From contig FCOD02000004.1 in the NCBI GenBank assembly GCA_001544655.2, positions 248,001 through 312,000 on the forward strand: a stretch of DNA of 64,000 nt. Reading direction: 5' to 3'. This DNA comes from Caballeronia turbans. Lineage in GTDB: Bacteria > Pseudomonadota > Gammaproteobacteria > Burkholderiales > Burkholderiaceae. The notes beneath the pieces were generated by a model that was not told the origin of the DNA, searched no databases, and saw nothing but the letters and a program-made list of their open reading frames with translations. This document shows positions 1 to 8,731 of the stretch, piece after piece (within the stretch, counting starts at the first letter, position 1; the number at the start of each line of letters is the position of its first letter). Position numbers and translations under genes: made by a program.

Positions 1-1
1 G

Positions 2-472
2 CCGGTGTATGCGCGCCTTCTTCGCGGCAACGTGCCCGCCGTGCTCGACGAATACGATTACCAGTTCGAATTGGGCAAGGCGAAGCTGCTTCGCGATGGC
101 CGCGATGTGCTCATCATCTCGTCCGGCATTCTGACGATGCGTGCGCTCGAAACCGCCAAGGCATTGCAAGCCGACAACGTCGATGTCGCCGTGCTCCACG
201 TGCCGACGATCAAGCCACTCGATACGGAAACGATCATCCGCGAAGCGAAGCGTTCGGGACGTCTCGTGGTGGTAGCAGAAAATCACACGACGATCGGCGG
301 ATTGGGCGAAGCAGTGGCGACGGCGCTGCTGACCGCAGGCGTAACGCCAACGTATCGTCAGATCGCGCTGCCCGATGCGTTCCTCGATGCGGGCGCGCTG
401 CCTACGCTGCACGACCGCTATGGCATTTCGACCAATGTGATGTCGGCCACCATCAAGGGCTGGCTCGCCTGA
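2..472 (+). CDS. Transketolase C-terminal subunit (5' partial)
   Basis: This is the last 156 codons of a gene that begins left of the window. The translated part matches the transketolase C-terminal (TK_C) domain, which follows the pyrimidine-binding domain in split transketolases or 1-deoxyxylulose-5-phosphate synthase relatives. The segment ISSGILTMRALETAKAL and the later VVVAENHTTIGGLGEAVA are typical of this Rossmann-like domain: the glycine-rich loop and the E-N-H segment lie where family members contact the partner subunit. Because the catalytic thiamine-binding parts are outside the window, the exact reaction cannot be read. The length is consistent with a two-gene transketolase whose N-terminal subunit lies further upstream. 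A hairpin follows the stop after seven bases. Confidence 0.85.
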   Translation, partial: PVYARLLRGNVPAVLDEYDYQFELGKAKLLRDGRDVLIISSGILTMRALETAKALQADNVDVAVLHVPTIKPLDTETIIREAKRSGRLVVVAENHTTIGGLGEAVATALLTAGVTPTYRQIALPDAFLDAGALPTLHDRYGISTNVMSATIKGWLA

Positions 473-478
473 TGGACG

Positions 479-511
479 AGCGCCGCGCAGTTCGATGAAA
501 CGCGCGGCGCT
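479..511. terminator. Hairpin terminator between convergent genes
   Basis: A perfect 10-bp inverted repeat (AGCGCCGCGC / GCGCGGCGCT) with a 13-nt loop starts seven bases after the transketolase stop. On the plus strand it is followed by TTGTTCACTTCTTC. It lies between convergent genes and may serve both strands. The T-tract is weak, so termination is inferred from position and stem. Confidence 0.55.
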
Positions 512-514
512 TGT

Positions 515-1096
515 TCACTTCTTCTTTCGTCCGCCCTTCTTCGCGCCCGCCGCCTCTTTCGCGACGATCACGCCGGGCCCGTTCATTTCTTCCATCCACG
601 AAAGCGCGTCGGCATAGGCGAGGAATTGCTGGAAATAACCCGGCGATACTTCGCGCATGAGCGACAACGAACGATGTACGAGGCTGCTCGAATTGAGCGG
701 TCCCGCATTCCTCGGAACGTGCGCGAGCGAATCGCGCAACTGCTTTTCCGCGCTGACTTTCGACCACACCGCGCGAAAGTATTCGAGCAACTCGGCGTGC
801 GATGTCGCGTGCTTCGAAGACGGCTTCGCGATGTCATCGACCAGCGCAGCAAGCGGTCCGCGTTCGTCGGCATCGTGAGTTGCGGTGCGGTGCAATGCGG
901 CACGCTCGATATCGGTGCGATAAGCATCGAGCAACTGCGCGAGGCGCGCATCGAGCTTGCGGCGCGTCTCGCCGTCGTAAGCCGCCGCGCGTTTGGCGAG
1001 CGCATCGATGAGATGAAAGCGCACGGGATTCGCGCGATCGTCGCCGTTCGCGCGCCATGCGTCGAGCATCGCACGTGCCGACGCTGCGTTATTCAT
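515..1096 (-). CDS. DUF2894 domain protein, motor-operon partner
   Basis: This 193-residue protein of unknown function belongs to the DUF2894 family as I recognise it. It has no signal peptide or membrane segment, is rich in Ala, Arg and Leu in predicted helices, and ends in a strongly basic tail (AGAKKGGRKKK). It is the last gene of the four-gene minus-strand operon, and its start overlaps the end of the OmpA/MotB-like gene by eight bases, which implies translational coupling. A cytoplasmic role next to the membrane motor complex is inferred from this context only. The basic tail could bind nucleic acid or acidic lipid, but nothing proves it. Confidence 0.8.
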   Translation of the reverse strand: MNNAASARAMLDAWRANGDDRANPVRFHLIDALAKRAAAYDGETRRKLDARLAQLLDAYRTDIERAALHRTATHDADERGPLAALVDDIAKPSSKHATSHAELLEYFRAVWSKVSAEKQLRDSLAHVPRNAGPLNSSSLVHRSLSLMREVSPGYFQQFLAYADALSWMEEMNGPGVIVAKEAAGAKKGGRKKK

Positions 1097-1736
1097 GAGC
1101 CTTCACCGCGCCATCCGCGGGCCGCGGCACGGCTGAAATCTCGACGCGACGATTTTTCGCGCGCCCGACTTCATCGGCGTTCGAACTCACGGGCTGCTCC
1201 GACCCGAACGCCGCAGCGAACACCGACGAAGAAGGCACGCCCGCATCGATCAAAGCGCGTGTCACGGTCAACGCGCGTTTCGCGGAAAGCTCCCAGTTAT
1301 CCGCGAAGCGCCGGTTGCCTTCGTGCACTTGTTGATCGTCGGCGAAACCGCTGACCATGAGGATCTCCTCATGCGCATGCAGATAGGCGCCGAGCGGCGC
1401 GGCCAGGCTCTTCAACACATCGCGGCCCTGCGGCTGCAACTGATCGGAATTGAGCGCGAAGAGCACGCTGCCGCTGATGCCGATGCGCCCGTTCACGAGC
1501 GTCACGCGTCCCGATGCGAGCGGCCCCGCGAGCGCCTGTTCCAGCGTCTGGCGGCGCTGCGTTTCTTCCTGGCGATGCTTCACCTCCTCGTCGAGCTTGT
1601 TCTCGAGCTGCAATTGCACGCCAATCACGCCGACGAGTATCAGCACGAACGCACCCAGCAGCACGGACATCAAATCGGCGAACGCCGGCCAGATCGGCGC
1701 GGCGTGTTCCGCGCCGCCGTCGATTTCCTCGTTCAT
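1089..1736 (-). CDS. OmpA-family protein, MotB/ZorB-like stator subunit
   Basis: This is a 215-residue inner-membrane protein with a single N-terminal transmembrane segment (about residues 21-42) and a periplasmic OmpA-like peptidoglycan-binding domain (about 85-205). The segment PAFADLMSVLLGAFVLIL places Asp21 at the mouth of the helix, just where MotB and ZorB carry the proton-conducting aspartate. The OmpA part keeps the peptidoglycan-contact region (NWELSAKRA) and the closing RRVEIS. The ATG at 1736 was chosen over a much longer open frame because it overlaps the DUF802 stop by four bases (ATGA) and begins directly before the membrane helix. Together with the DUF802 protein it should form an ion-driven stator. 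Confidence 0.88.
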   Translation of the reverse strand: MNEEIDGGAEHAAPIWPAFADLMSVLLGAFVLILVGVIGVQLQLENKLDEEVKHRQEETQRRQTLEQALAGPLASGRVTLVNGRIGISGSVLFALNSDQLQPQGRDVLKSLAAPLGAYLHAHEEILMVSGFADDQQVHEGNRRFADNWELSAKRALTVTRALIDAGVPSSSVFAAAFGSEQPVSSNADEVGRAKNRRVEISAVPRPADGAVKAHE

Positions 1737-3979
1737 GCCGCCCGCGCTCCGGCCGCGCGCTGTCCCGCGATGTGCTGCAAGTCCTCGACGATCTGCTTCT
1801 GCGACATCATGCTCAGATCGATGACTTCCTTCGCCTGCGCGACGTAATACGCGAGCTGTTCGTCGCTGCGTGCCAGCGATTTGTCGAGTGCGCTTTCGAT
1901 ACGTTCGAGATGCGCGACGAGCTTGTCGTTCGATTCGCCGAAGGACTGCACGGCCGCACCGAACGCGTCCGAGAGGCTCGCCATTTCGACCGCGCTCGTC
2001 GCCACTTGCGCGGCCATCGCGCCGAGCTTGCCGGCTTCGGCTTCGACCGTGCCGGTGAACTGTGCGCCGACGCGCTCGAGCAGCGTCGCCGATGTATCGA
2101 CCAGTGCGTCGATCGCGGCGCGCTGCTCGTTCGATGCGTGATTCACGGCATCGAGCAGTGTTTCGACCGTGGCGAGCAGACGGCTGCGCTCGTCGAGCAT
2201 CGCGGTGTCGCGGACCATCGAATCGGAAAGCTTCTGGCGCATTTCGGCGACGACTTCCGCTGCGGCCTTCGGTGCTTCCGATGCCGCCTGAACGAGCCGC
2301 TCGATCTCCGCGATGGTCGCGCTCGCGTGTGCCTGCGATTGCGCGGACATGTCGTGCGCGGTTTGCGCGAGCGCGTCGCAAATCTCTTTCTGACGATTCG
2401 CCGCCACCGCGCTCGTGTCCTGCCATTGCTCCCGCAACGAGGCCGCCATCGTGTCGAGCGCACCGCTCCATGCCGCGAGACGCGCTTCGCCGTGCTGCGC
2501 GAGTTCCGCGCGCAAGTCCGCATGCGATCGATCGACCGATTGCACGAGCGATGCCGCGTGCCGCTCGAAGCTGGCCGCTGCAGTCGTCAATGCGTTCTCG
2601 TTCTGCGCGGCGGTTTGCTCGCTGGCGCGCGCATGTTGCGCGAGCGCATCGCGCCATGTTTGCGACATGCTGCCCGTCGCGTTTTCCAGGCGCGCTGCAA
2701 CAGCATCGATCAAACCGGATGAACGCGCTTCGAAGGTCTGTGCGAATTGCGCGAGCGATGCATCCATGCGTGCGACGAGCGCATCGCTCGATTGTGCATG
2801 CTTCGCAACCGACGATTCGAGTCCGCCCGACACGCGATCCATGTGCGCAGACACGCCTTCGACGAGATTCGCCGCACGCTGATCGAACGCAAGCGCGAAG
2901 CGATCGAGCGATCCGCCCATCTCATCGACGAGCGCCGCGCTCGATTGCGCGTGCTTCGAAAGCGATGCGTTCCAGATCTCCGCGACCTTCACCGACGATG
3001 CCTCGAAGCCGCTAGCCAAGCCTTCCAATTGACGCGCGACCGCTTGCTCGACGCTCCCGTGCAGCGAAGTGACTTCGCGCGCGATGCCGTCCATCGTCGC
3101 CTGCATGACGGGCTGCAACGCGGCGCTCGCGGCACGCGCGCTATCGGCGACGCTCTGCTTCAGCGACAACTCTACCGATGTAGCCAAACGCCGATACGAC
3201 GTCTCCGCCTTCGCATGGAACGCATCCTGACTGGCGATCTGGCGTTCGCTCGCCGCGAGGCTCTGCTGCTCGATTGCCATCGTCATCGACTGAAGACGAT
3301 CGACGAGCTTCGGCATCAATTCGGTCTGAAGCTGCAGCAGCTTGAACGTCTCCTCGCGTTGATGCGCTTGCGTGAAGGCGCGCAGCGTCGTTGCGATTTT
3401 CACGTCGAGCTGCTGCGTGACATGCAGGCGTTCACGGCGGCACAGCGCCGACAGCAGGCCGAGCATCGCGGAGGTCGCGACGCCCGCGATCGACGTGCCG
3501 AATGCGAAGCCGAGACCCGTGACCGGCGCGGAAAGGGACGCGCGGATGGCCGTCAGATCCGATGCGCTTTGCAACGCCGTGCCGGTGCCGCGCAGCGTCG
3601 CGACCATGCCGAGCAGCGTGCCCAGCATGCCGAGCAACACGAGCAGGCCGACGAGATACGGCGCGAGCACCGGACCGGGCAACGCCGCGCGCTCGCCTTC
3701 GATGCGCAGGCGCACGGCATGGCGCAAGCTCGGATGCAGGCTGTCGAGCCACACGGCGAGGCTGCGCGGCGCGCTCGCAAGTTGCGTGATGCGCTGTTCG
3801 AGCGAGACGGTGATCTGTTGATAGCGGCGTAATTCCGCCGCGCCCGCGAGATAGCATCCGGCGATCACGACCGTCACGGCGAACGCAATCGCGTTCGACG
3901 CGATATACGCAATGCCGATGCCCAAAACCGCGGCGAGGCCAATCGAGAAGACAGCGATATTCAAAAGATTTCGGGGCAT
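1733..3979 (-). CDS. DUF802 membrane protein, MotA/ZorA-like with long coiled tail
   Basis: This 748-residue protein has four predicted membrane helices at about residues 8-26, 29-47, 104-128 and 153-179. The stretch LGMLGTLLGMVATLRGTG and the later GLGFAFGTSIAGVATSAML resemble the conserved pore helices of the MotA/TolQ/ExbB family and of ZorA. Residues 180-748 form a long cytoplasmic helical tail rich in Ala, Gln and Ser. It contains repeats of about 54 residues around KHAQSSxALVxxM, which I take as the DUF802 unit. The ATG at 3979, ten bases after the DUF3348 stop, is preferred to an upstream alternative because the first helix follows at once. The pairing with a MotB-like partner and the long tail recall Zorya ZorAB, although the Zorya nucleases are absent here. 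Confidence 0.85.
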   Translation of the reverse strand: MPRNLLNIAVFSIGLAAVLGIGIAYIASNAIAFAVTVVIAGCYLAGAAELRRYQQITVSLEQRITQLASAPRSLAVWLDSLHPSLRHAVRLRIEGERAALPGPVLAPYLVGLLVLLGMLGTLLGMVATLRGTGTALQSASDLTAIRASLSAPVTGLGFAFGTSIAGVATSAMLGLLSALCRRERLHVTQQLDVKIATTLRAFTQAHQREETFKLLQLQTELMPKLVDRLQSMTMAIEQQSLAASERQIASQDAFHAKAETSYRRLATSVELSLKQSVADSARAASAALQPVMQATMDGIAREVTSLHGSVEQAVARQLEGLASGFEASSVKVAEIWNASLSKHAQSSAALVDEMGGSLDRFALAFDQRAANLVEGVSAHMDRVSGGLESSVAKHAQSSDALVARMDASLAQFAQTFEARSSGLIDAVAARLENATGSMSQTWRDALAQHARASEQTAAQNENALTTAAASFERHAASLVQSVDRSHADLRAELAQHGEARLAAWSGALDTMAASLREQWQDTSAVAANRQKEICDALAQTAHDMSAQSQAHASATIAEIERLVQAASEAPKAAAEVVAEMRQKLSDSMVRDTAMLDERSRLLATVETLLDAVNHASNEQRAAIDALVDTSATLLERVGAQFTGTVEAEAGKLGAMAAQVATSAVEMASLSDAFGAAVQSFGESNDKLVAHLERIESALDKSLARSDEQLAYYVAQAKEVIDLSMMSQKQIVEDLQHIAGQRAAGARAA

Positions 3980-3989
3980 AGCGAGCCAG

Positions 3990-4676
3990 TTAGCGGGGGC
4001 GAAGAGCCGCGAGCAAGCCTTCGATCGGTTGGAAACGAACATCGAGTTCGGCGAGCAACACGCTTTGCAGATCCTTGCGAAACACGTCGAGCCAGGTGTG
4101 GGCCGCGGATGTCTCCAGTGACGCGTGAGCGCTCTTCAGGCGCTCGAAATGCTTGCCGAGCAATGCGGGCACGTTGGCGAGCAGACCGCGCTCGCGCGCG
4201 CTCAGCGCCTGTTCCATGACGGCATCGACGACCGCGAGGCGCGCCATGTCCGGCGATCTGGCCGCGAGCATCGATCTCAAACGCGTACGCAGCGCGCCGA
4301 TGTCGGATTCCATCGCCTGTTGCAGCGACACGTAACGCTGGCGAAACTCCGCATAATCGATGAGCGGCTCGTCCGGCGAAGGCTGCACGGGCGCACGATG
4401 CCTGCGGCGCGCAGCCGCTTCGTCGCGCGCGAACGCGCCGGCGAGAGAGGTCCGCACGCGCGCGCACTCTTCTTCCACGTCGCGAGGGGCGGATCGCGCG
4501 CCGGACATGGCGGGCGGATCGGTCGCAAGCGCGGTGGACAGCGCGATCGCGTCGGTCCAGCCGAGCCATTGACTCAGACGGTCCGCGAGCGATTGAGCGG
4601 GTTCGTGAACTTCGAGATCGGCAAAATGTGCCAGCAGCCGAACGAGCGCCGGGCCGCTGAATGCCGTGCGCTTCAT
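3990..4676 (-). CDS. DUF3348 family protein, first gene of motor operon
   Basis: This protein of about 228 residues has an N-terminus (MKRTAFSGPALVRLLAHFAD) typical of the DUF3348 family. It has no signal peptide or membrane segment and is mostly helical, with a central region RQRYVSLQQAMESDIGALR that could form a coiled coil. It opens the operon followed by the DUF802, OmpA-like and DUF2894 genes, an order I recall as recurrent in Burkholderiaceae. A cytosolic effector or assembly role on the membrane motor is inferred. An alternative GTG start lies three codons upstream at 4685. The function is unknown. Confidence 0.82.
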   Translation of the reverse strand: MKRTAFSGPALVRLLAHFADLEVHEPAQSLADRLSQWLGWTDAIALSTALATDPPAMSGARSAPRDVEEECARVRTSLAGAFARDEAAARRRHRAPVQPSPDEPLIDYAEFRQRYVSLQQAMESDIGALRTRLRSMLAARSPDMARLAVVDAVMEQALSARERGLLANVPALLGKHFERLKSAHASLETSAAHTWLDVFRKDLQSVLLAELDVRFQPIEGLLAALRPR

Positions 4677-4711
4677 GCCTTGCACAGTATCACCGGGGGC
4701 AAAAGGACACT

Positions 4712-4727
4712 ATTTTACCTGCGCAGG
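4712..4727 (-). promoter_or_regulatory. Candidate -10 box and palindrome upstream of DUF3348 operon
   Basis: On the minus strand a TAAAAT hexamer (4717 to 4712) stands about 36 bases before the DUF3348 ATG and abuts a perfect 10-bp palindrome, CCTGCGCAGG (4718-4727). No good -35 hexamer is visible, so the promoter is a weak call. The palindrome could be an operator. Confidence 0.25.
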
Positions 4728-4783
4728 CGAAATCGATGCCTCGTTTCTTGTCGAAACGGTGCAACGCGGCTGCGAACGTGGCC

Positions 4784-5869
4784 TCAGGGCGCCTTCGCAG
4801 GCATGAACGCGAACGGCTGTGTGGCGACGAAACTTCCCGCTGTCTCGCCAGAAAAAACCTGCCCCGCATCGATGGTCAGCTTCATCACCGGCGCGCCGGG
4901 ATTCAGGTTGAGTTTTTTCAGCGAGACCCAGAACGTATCGGGCCGCGTCGCGGAATCGAAGTAATAGATCAGGTTCTGCTGATCCGACACGGTACGCCAT
5001 ATCGTCGACGATAGATTGGGCCGCTCCGGCGTGCTGATGCCGAGTGGCACGCTCACCGAACGCATCACGCTCATCACGCTCGCGACTGCCTGAAACGCAT
5101 ACGACTGCTGCGGCACGCCCGCCATGTAGTTCGGATCGGCCTGCTTCGGGATCGCATCGAGCAGGAAGGATGCGCGCACGAAGCGGTCCGCGGCGCGGTT
5201 CGTGCCGGGCAGGAAGCCCACGCCGCCCACGCTCTTCCAATACGTATCGATCGCAAGTTGTTCATCGTAGATCGGCGAGTTGGTCATCACCTTGTACTTC
5301 TTGCCCTGATGGATGATCAGCTTGCCGTTGATGTATTCGAAGATGGCAGAATCGCCGCGCGCATCCGACAAGGAGAGATGAATCGTCAGCGGCTTGCCGT
5401 TGGGCAGCGGCGGCGCGATGATCTGGAACGGCTCGCGCGACAGCACATACACCGCCTGCCCGACGGTCGCGAAGTTATCGAGCGCGTATTGCGCCCACAG
5501 GCTAATCGACATCGGATCGCGCTTCGGATCGGGCTTGCCGTAATCGGTTTCCGCGAGATAAAGCGCATTGGCGACGAGTCCGCGCTCGTTCATGCCGTCG
5601 ACCGTGCCGATCTCATAGCCCGACACCACCACGCTGCCGTACTTCGATTTCCATTTGATCGAGCGCGGCCCCGCATTGCCATCGCGCTCGATGCCTGCGG
5701 GCATCACCCAGAGGTTCGAGCGCATGTCCTCGGACCAGTCCATCGACCGGCCTGTTATCACGAGGCCCTTGTCGCCGACATACAGTGCGCGCGTGCAGGC
5801 AAGCGCGAGTGACGTGGAGAGCAATGCAAGCGCGGCGAGGCACGCGATCTTTCGAGTCAGACGGGTCAT
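4784..5869 (-). CDS. Linear amide C-N hydrolase (choloylglycine hydrolase/PVA family)
   Basis: This 361-residue secreted Ntn hydrolase cleaves linear amides; family members are penicillin V acylases, bile-salt hydrolases and AHL acylases. A hydrophobic signal (IACLAALALLSTSLALA) is followed directly by Cys25, which becomes the N-terminal nucleophile after signal removal. The sequence CTRALYVG and the following GRSMDW segment are characteristic. The ATG at 5869 is chosen because GAGGAA lies eight bases upstream; a second ATG at 5884 lacks such a site. A periplasmic location is expected. The natural substrate cannot be told; acyl-homoserine lactones or beta-lactam side chains are possible. Confidence 0.85.
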   Translation of the reverse strand: MTRLTRKIACLAALALLSTSLALACTRALYVGDKGLVITGRSMDWSEDMRSNLWVMPAGIERDGNAGPRSIKWKSKYGSVVVSGYEIGTVDGMNERGLVANALYLAETDYGKPDPKRDPMSISLWAQYALDNFATVGQAVYVLSREPFQIIAPPLPNGKPLTIHLSLSDARGDSAIFEYINGKLIIHQGKKYKVMTNSPIYDEQLAIDTYWKSVGGVGFLPGTNRAADRFVRASFLLDAIPKQADPNYMAGVPQQSYAFQAVASVMSVMRSVSVPLGISTPERPNLSSTIWRTVSDQQNLIYYFDSATRPDTFWVSLKKLNLNPGAPVMKLTIDAGQVFSGETAGSFVATQPFAFMPAKAP

Positions 5870-6105
5870 GGCCGTGTTCCTCATCCGGTTGTGCAGGTTA
5901 GCGCTATAAGCCCGCGTGAGCGACAAGTTACTGGACCCGCGCCCTTTCGTCAAAGCATCGCATTGCTGCGCTTTTTGAAATTGCATGCGCCCTGAATCGC
6001 AATGTCGATTGCATGAGGCGGTGTTTCGCGTAGATCCACGACACGGCTCAAATAAACATCGAGTTCAGGTATGCGTTCGTATATTGATGGGATCGAAGCG
6101 GGCGA

Positions 6106-6129
6106 AGCGCACGCGAAGTCGCGTGCGCT
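6106..6129. terminator. Hairpin in the 5870-6233 intergenic stretch
   Basis: The gap between the amidase start and the phospholipase stop holds a perfect 10-bp stem (AGCGCACGCG / CGCGTGCGCT) with a 4-nt loop, about 105 bases past the phospholipase stop on the minus strand. There is no T-run after it. I see no gene in the gap; the rest should include the amidase promoter. Confidence 0.4.
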
Positions 6130-6233
6130 GAAGACAAGCGGCGTCTATCGAGTTTCAGTGCGTATGACGCTCGGGTTCGAACGGCCTCTTTAGCGCGTGA
6201 ACAGCGCCGCGCGCGAGAGGCCCCGGGGCCGCG

Positions 6234-7691
6234 TCATCGTGAAGGAAATCCCGACGCGATCGCCTTGGCGCGTAAGTCGGCGAAGCGGCCGCCCGGCGTC
6301 GGCGTCTGCGATGCGCCTTCCGCTGCCTGCGATTTGTCGACGGTGCCGAGGCCCGTTCCGGTCACCGGCGTGGTCGAGCATTGCAGGCCGTACGGCCCTT
6401 GCGCCACCGTCAGGGCGGGCGCATCCGTGCGCGGCGCGTCGCTCAGATCGAGTGCATAAGCCATGTTGAACGTGGCCGGATCGCTCGCTCGCGGGCCCAG
6501 CGGATCGAGCCCGAAGCGCCACGCGAGCAGTTGATGAATCGAGCTCGGATCGAAGGGATAGCGCGCCACGTTGTTTGCGCGCACGCGCGGCCCGAGCAGC
6601 ATGCACGGCACGCGAAAACCGAGGCGTCCATCGTTGCCGAGTGCCTGCTCCGCCGACGACACCGGCCTGACCGGCGGCGCGACATGCTCGAAGAAGCCGC
6701 CCCACTCGTCATAAACGACGATCATGAGCGTCGTGCTCCAGTTCGGGCTCGTGCGCAGCGCTTCATAGATTTGCGAGAGCAGCGCCTGGCCATTGCGCAC
6801 ATCTGCATGCGGATGATCGTCGTTCGAGGTGCCGTTCGCCTCGCCGCCGAAGCTCGGATCGACCATGCAGAACGACGGCAGATTGCCGCTGGCCGCATCG
6901 GTCAGGAAGTCGGCAAAGAGCTTCGAGCGATCGACATAGCGCGTTCCGTAAAGCGCCGTGAACGGCACGTCGTGGAAGTAGTACTTCGACGAGACGTTCT
7001 TCGCGTCGAGGCGATCCCAGATCGTCGATAGCGACGAGGTGTCGAGCGTGTCGCTCAGGCGATCGGTCTCGCCGCTATGCAGATAGACCCGGTTCGGAAA
7101 CGTGTCGGCGAGAATGCCGCTCATGTAGTAGTCGCAGACGGTGTATTGCGTCACCGCCTGGCGATAGAAGTCGAGATCGCTGCCCGTGAAGTAACCGATC
7201 GGCAGCAGATCGCCGCGCGTCTTGTTCGTGTCGGGCGTGAGCAGGAAGCCGTTCATCGCGCCGTTCGCGAGATGCGTGCGCCCTGCGTCGTATTCGTGAT
7301 CCGGGTCCGCGAACTGGCAGCCCTGAAAACCATAGGCCGCGTTGGCCGACAGCGAAAACGTCGGATGCGCCTCGCCGAATGCATCGGTGAACTGCCTGCC
7401 CGCCTGCACGCCCTCGACGCCCGGCACCCAGCCGAGCAGGTGGTCGAAGGAGCGGTTCTCCATCGTGACGAGCACGATGTGATCGATGCCCGATGTCGCC
7501 GGCGCGGGCAACGCGGGGCGCGGCAGATTTGCGCGATCGGGCGGAATGTCGCCGATGGGGCTCTTCGGCGTGACAGTGCCGGAGTCGTCGTCGCTGCCGC
7601 CACCGCAGGCGGACAGCATGGCGGTGCTGGCGAGTGCGGCAAGCAGGCGGCGGCGTACTGCGTCGGGTTCGTTCGAGGTTTTCTTGACCAT
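6234..7691 (-). CDS. Phospholipase C / acid phosphatase (AcpA-like) lipoprotein
   Basis: This 485-residue exported phosphoesterase belongs to the family of bacterial phospholipase C and AcpA-type acid phosphatases, which hydrolyse phosphodiesters or phosphomonoesters outside the cytoplasm. The N-terminus carries an Arg-rich stretch (VRRRLLAAL) and a lipobox-like LSAC ending at Cys29, followed by a Gly/Ser/Asp linker. This suggests Tat export and lipid anchoring. Hallmark motifs are MENRSFDH (metal-binding residues), DDHPHADVRNGQ, and VVYDEWGGFFEHV. The ATG at 7691 is chosen because the signal begins there. It stands alone between intergenic gaps. Specificity for phosphatidylcholine versus phosphomonoesters cannot be decided. 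Confidence 0.85.
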   Translation of the reverse strand: MVKKTSNEPDAVRRRLLAALASTAMLSACGGGSDDDSGTVTPKSPIGDIPPDRANLPRPALPAPATSGIDHIVLVTMENRSFDHLLGWVPGVEGVQAGRQFTDAFGEAHPTFSLSANAAYGFQGCQFADPDHEYDAGRTHLANGAMNGFLLTPDTNKTRGDLLPIGYFTGSDLDFYRQAVTQYTVCDYYMSGILADTFPNRVYLHSGETDRLSDTLDTSSLSTIWDRLDAKNVSSKYYFHDVPFTALYGTRYVDRSKLFADFLTDAASGNLPSFCMVDPSFGGEANGTSNDDHPHADVRNGQALLSQIYEALRTSPNWSTTLMIVVYDEWGGFFEHVAPPVRPVSSAEQALGNDGRLGFRVPCMLLGPRVRANNVARYPFDPSSIHQLLAWRFGLDPLGPRASDPATFNMAYALDLSDAPRTDAPALTVAQGPYGLQCSTTPVTGTGLGTVDKSQAAEGASQTPTPGGRFADLRAKAIASGFPSR

Positions 7692-7835
7692 GACGGCGCA
7701 CCATGTGAGTGTCGTTATCGAACGCCGTTCGTCTGCAAACTCGGTTGCGCTTCGACGCATCGCACGCGAACGGCTTGTGGGTGCCGCGATATAGCATGCG
7801 GCGTTCCCGGCGACTTCACTCACACGGCCGCGCCG

Positions 7836-8210
7836 CTATGGTTTTCCGACGACCGAGTGGCTCGCGCCGTCCGCGACGGGCGCCTCGATCGAATAGGCAT
7901 CGACGCCATCGATGCAGCCGAGGTTCACGCGCCAGTTGTCGGGATTCGAGCGCGTCTGATGGAACGTGTAAATTCCACAGTGCTTGCAGAAGAAATGTTT
8001 TGCGACTTGCGTATTGAACTGATAGAGCGTGAGTTCGCTTTCGCCTGAAAGGATGCGCAGTTTGTCCCTGGGGAACGGCGGCGACATTACCGCGCCGCGC
8101 CGCCGGCACAGGCTGCAATTGCAGCGCACGGCCGGCTCGGCCGGCGTCTCGACTTCGAAGACCACCGCACCGCAATGGCACGCGCCTTTCAGGATCGTCG
8201 GGTTGATCAC
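7836..8210 (-). CDS. GFA/CENP-V family zinc protein
   Basis: This 124-residue protein of the GFA (glutathione-dependent formaldehyde-activating enzyme) fold has paired cysteines that bind two zinc ions: CHCGAV near residue 11, CNCSLC near 30 and CKHCG near 74, the last followed by YTFHQTRSNP. Members bind glutathione adducts or act as small zinc proteins of unknown substrate. The gene starts 26 bases downstream of the tautomerase gene stop on the same strand, so the two are probably cotranscribed. The fold call is sure; the reaction is not. Confidence 0.85.
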   Translation of the reverse strand: MINPTILKGACHCGAVVFEVETPAEPAVRCNCSLCRRRGAVMSPPFPRDKLRILSGESELTLYQFNTQVAKHFFCKHCGIYTFHQTRSNPDNWRVNLGCIDGVDAYSIEAPVADGASHSVVGKP

Positions 8211-8236
8211 GGGTCTGCCTCCTTCGCGGTTTCTTC

Positions 8237-8629
8237 TCAGGCCGCGTCCTCCACATATTGTGCGAGTCCGCGTCCGAACGACCAGTCCTCACGGCGATTC
8301 GGCGCAAGCACGATCAGCACGTCCTCGGGACGCAAGCCCGGCGATCTCGCGAGCTTCGCCGCCAATGTCGTGTAGAACGTCTTCTTCGTCGCCGTGTCGC
8401 GCCAGTCGCTCGCGGTGATGTGAATGAACACGAGGTCATCGCTACGCTCGACCCCGAGATACCCGGGATCGTAAATGAAGTCGTCGCGGTCGTGCTCCTG
8501 TATCAGCTGGAAGCGGTCGTCGGCCGGCACCTTGAACGCTTCGACGAGCGCCTCGTGGACGCTGTTCGAGATCGCGCGGATATGATCGCGCGGTTTGCCC
8601 TTCACGAGCGAGATTCTGACGAGCGGCAT
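8237..8629 (-). CDS. Tautomerase family protein (4-oxalocrotonate tautomerase-like)
   Basis: This 130-residue protein begins MPLVRISLVKGK, so removal of Met exposes Pro1, the catalytic base of the tautomerase superfamily. The length fits a fused double beta-alpha-beta tautomerase of the malonate semialdehyde decarboxylase/YusQ group rather than the 62-residue 4-OT. The C-terminal NRREDWSFGRGLAQY is typical of this subgroup; its Arg and Trp lie near the active site in relatives. An AGGAG-like site (AAGGAGAATCCTC) precedes the ATG. The downstream gene is the GFA protein. The natural enol or halo-acid substrate is unknown. Confidence 0.85.
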   Translation of the reverse strand: MPLVRISLVKGKPRDHIRAISNSVHEALVEAFKVPADDRFQLIQEHDRDDFIYDPGYLGVERSDDLVFIHITASDWRDTATKKTFYTTLAAKLARSPGLRPEDVLIVLAPNRREDWSFGRGLAQYVEDAA

Positions 8630-8731
8630 GAGGATTCTCCTTCGAAAGCCGGTTGAGCCAGCACCACTCTACGCCGCACTATGAATGCTGAAAATTCAAT
8701 AGTTCTGCATCGACCGTTCGGGGAAACTGAA

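Noticed and set aside
1089-2657. A 522-codon open frame around the OmpA-like gene
   Set aside because: Only the last 215 codons look like a protein family. The upstream part overlaps the DUF802 gene in another frame and has the Arg/Ala-rich look of shadow frames in GC-rich DNA.
515-4676. Complete Zorya defence system
   Set aside because: The MotAB-like pair fits, but no ZorC, ZorD helicase/nuclease or ZorE HNH protein is next to it. The partners are DUF3348 and DUF2894, so only the architecture is shared.
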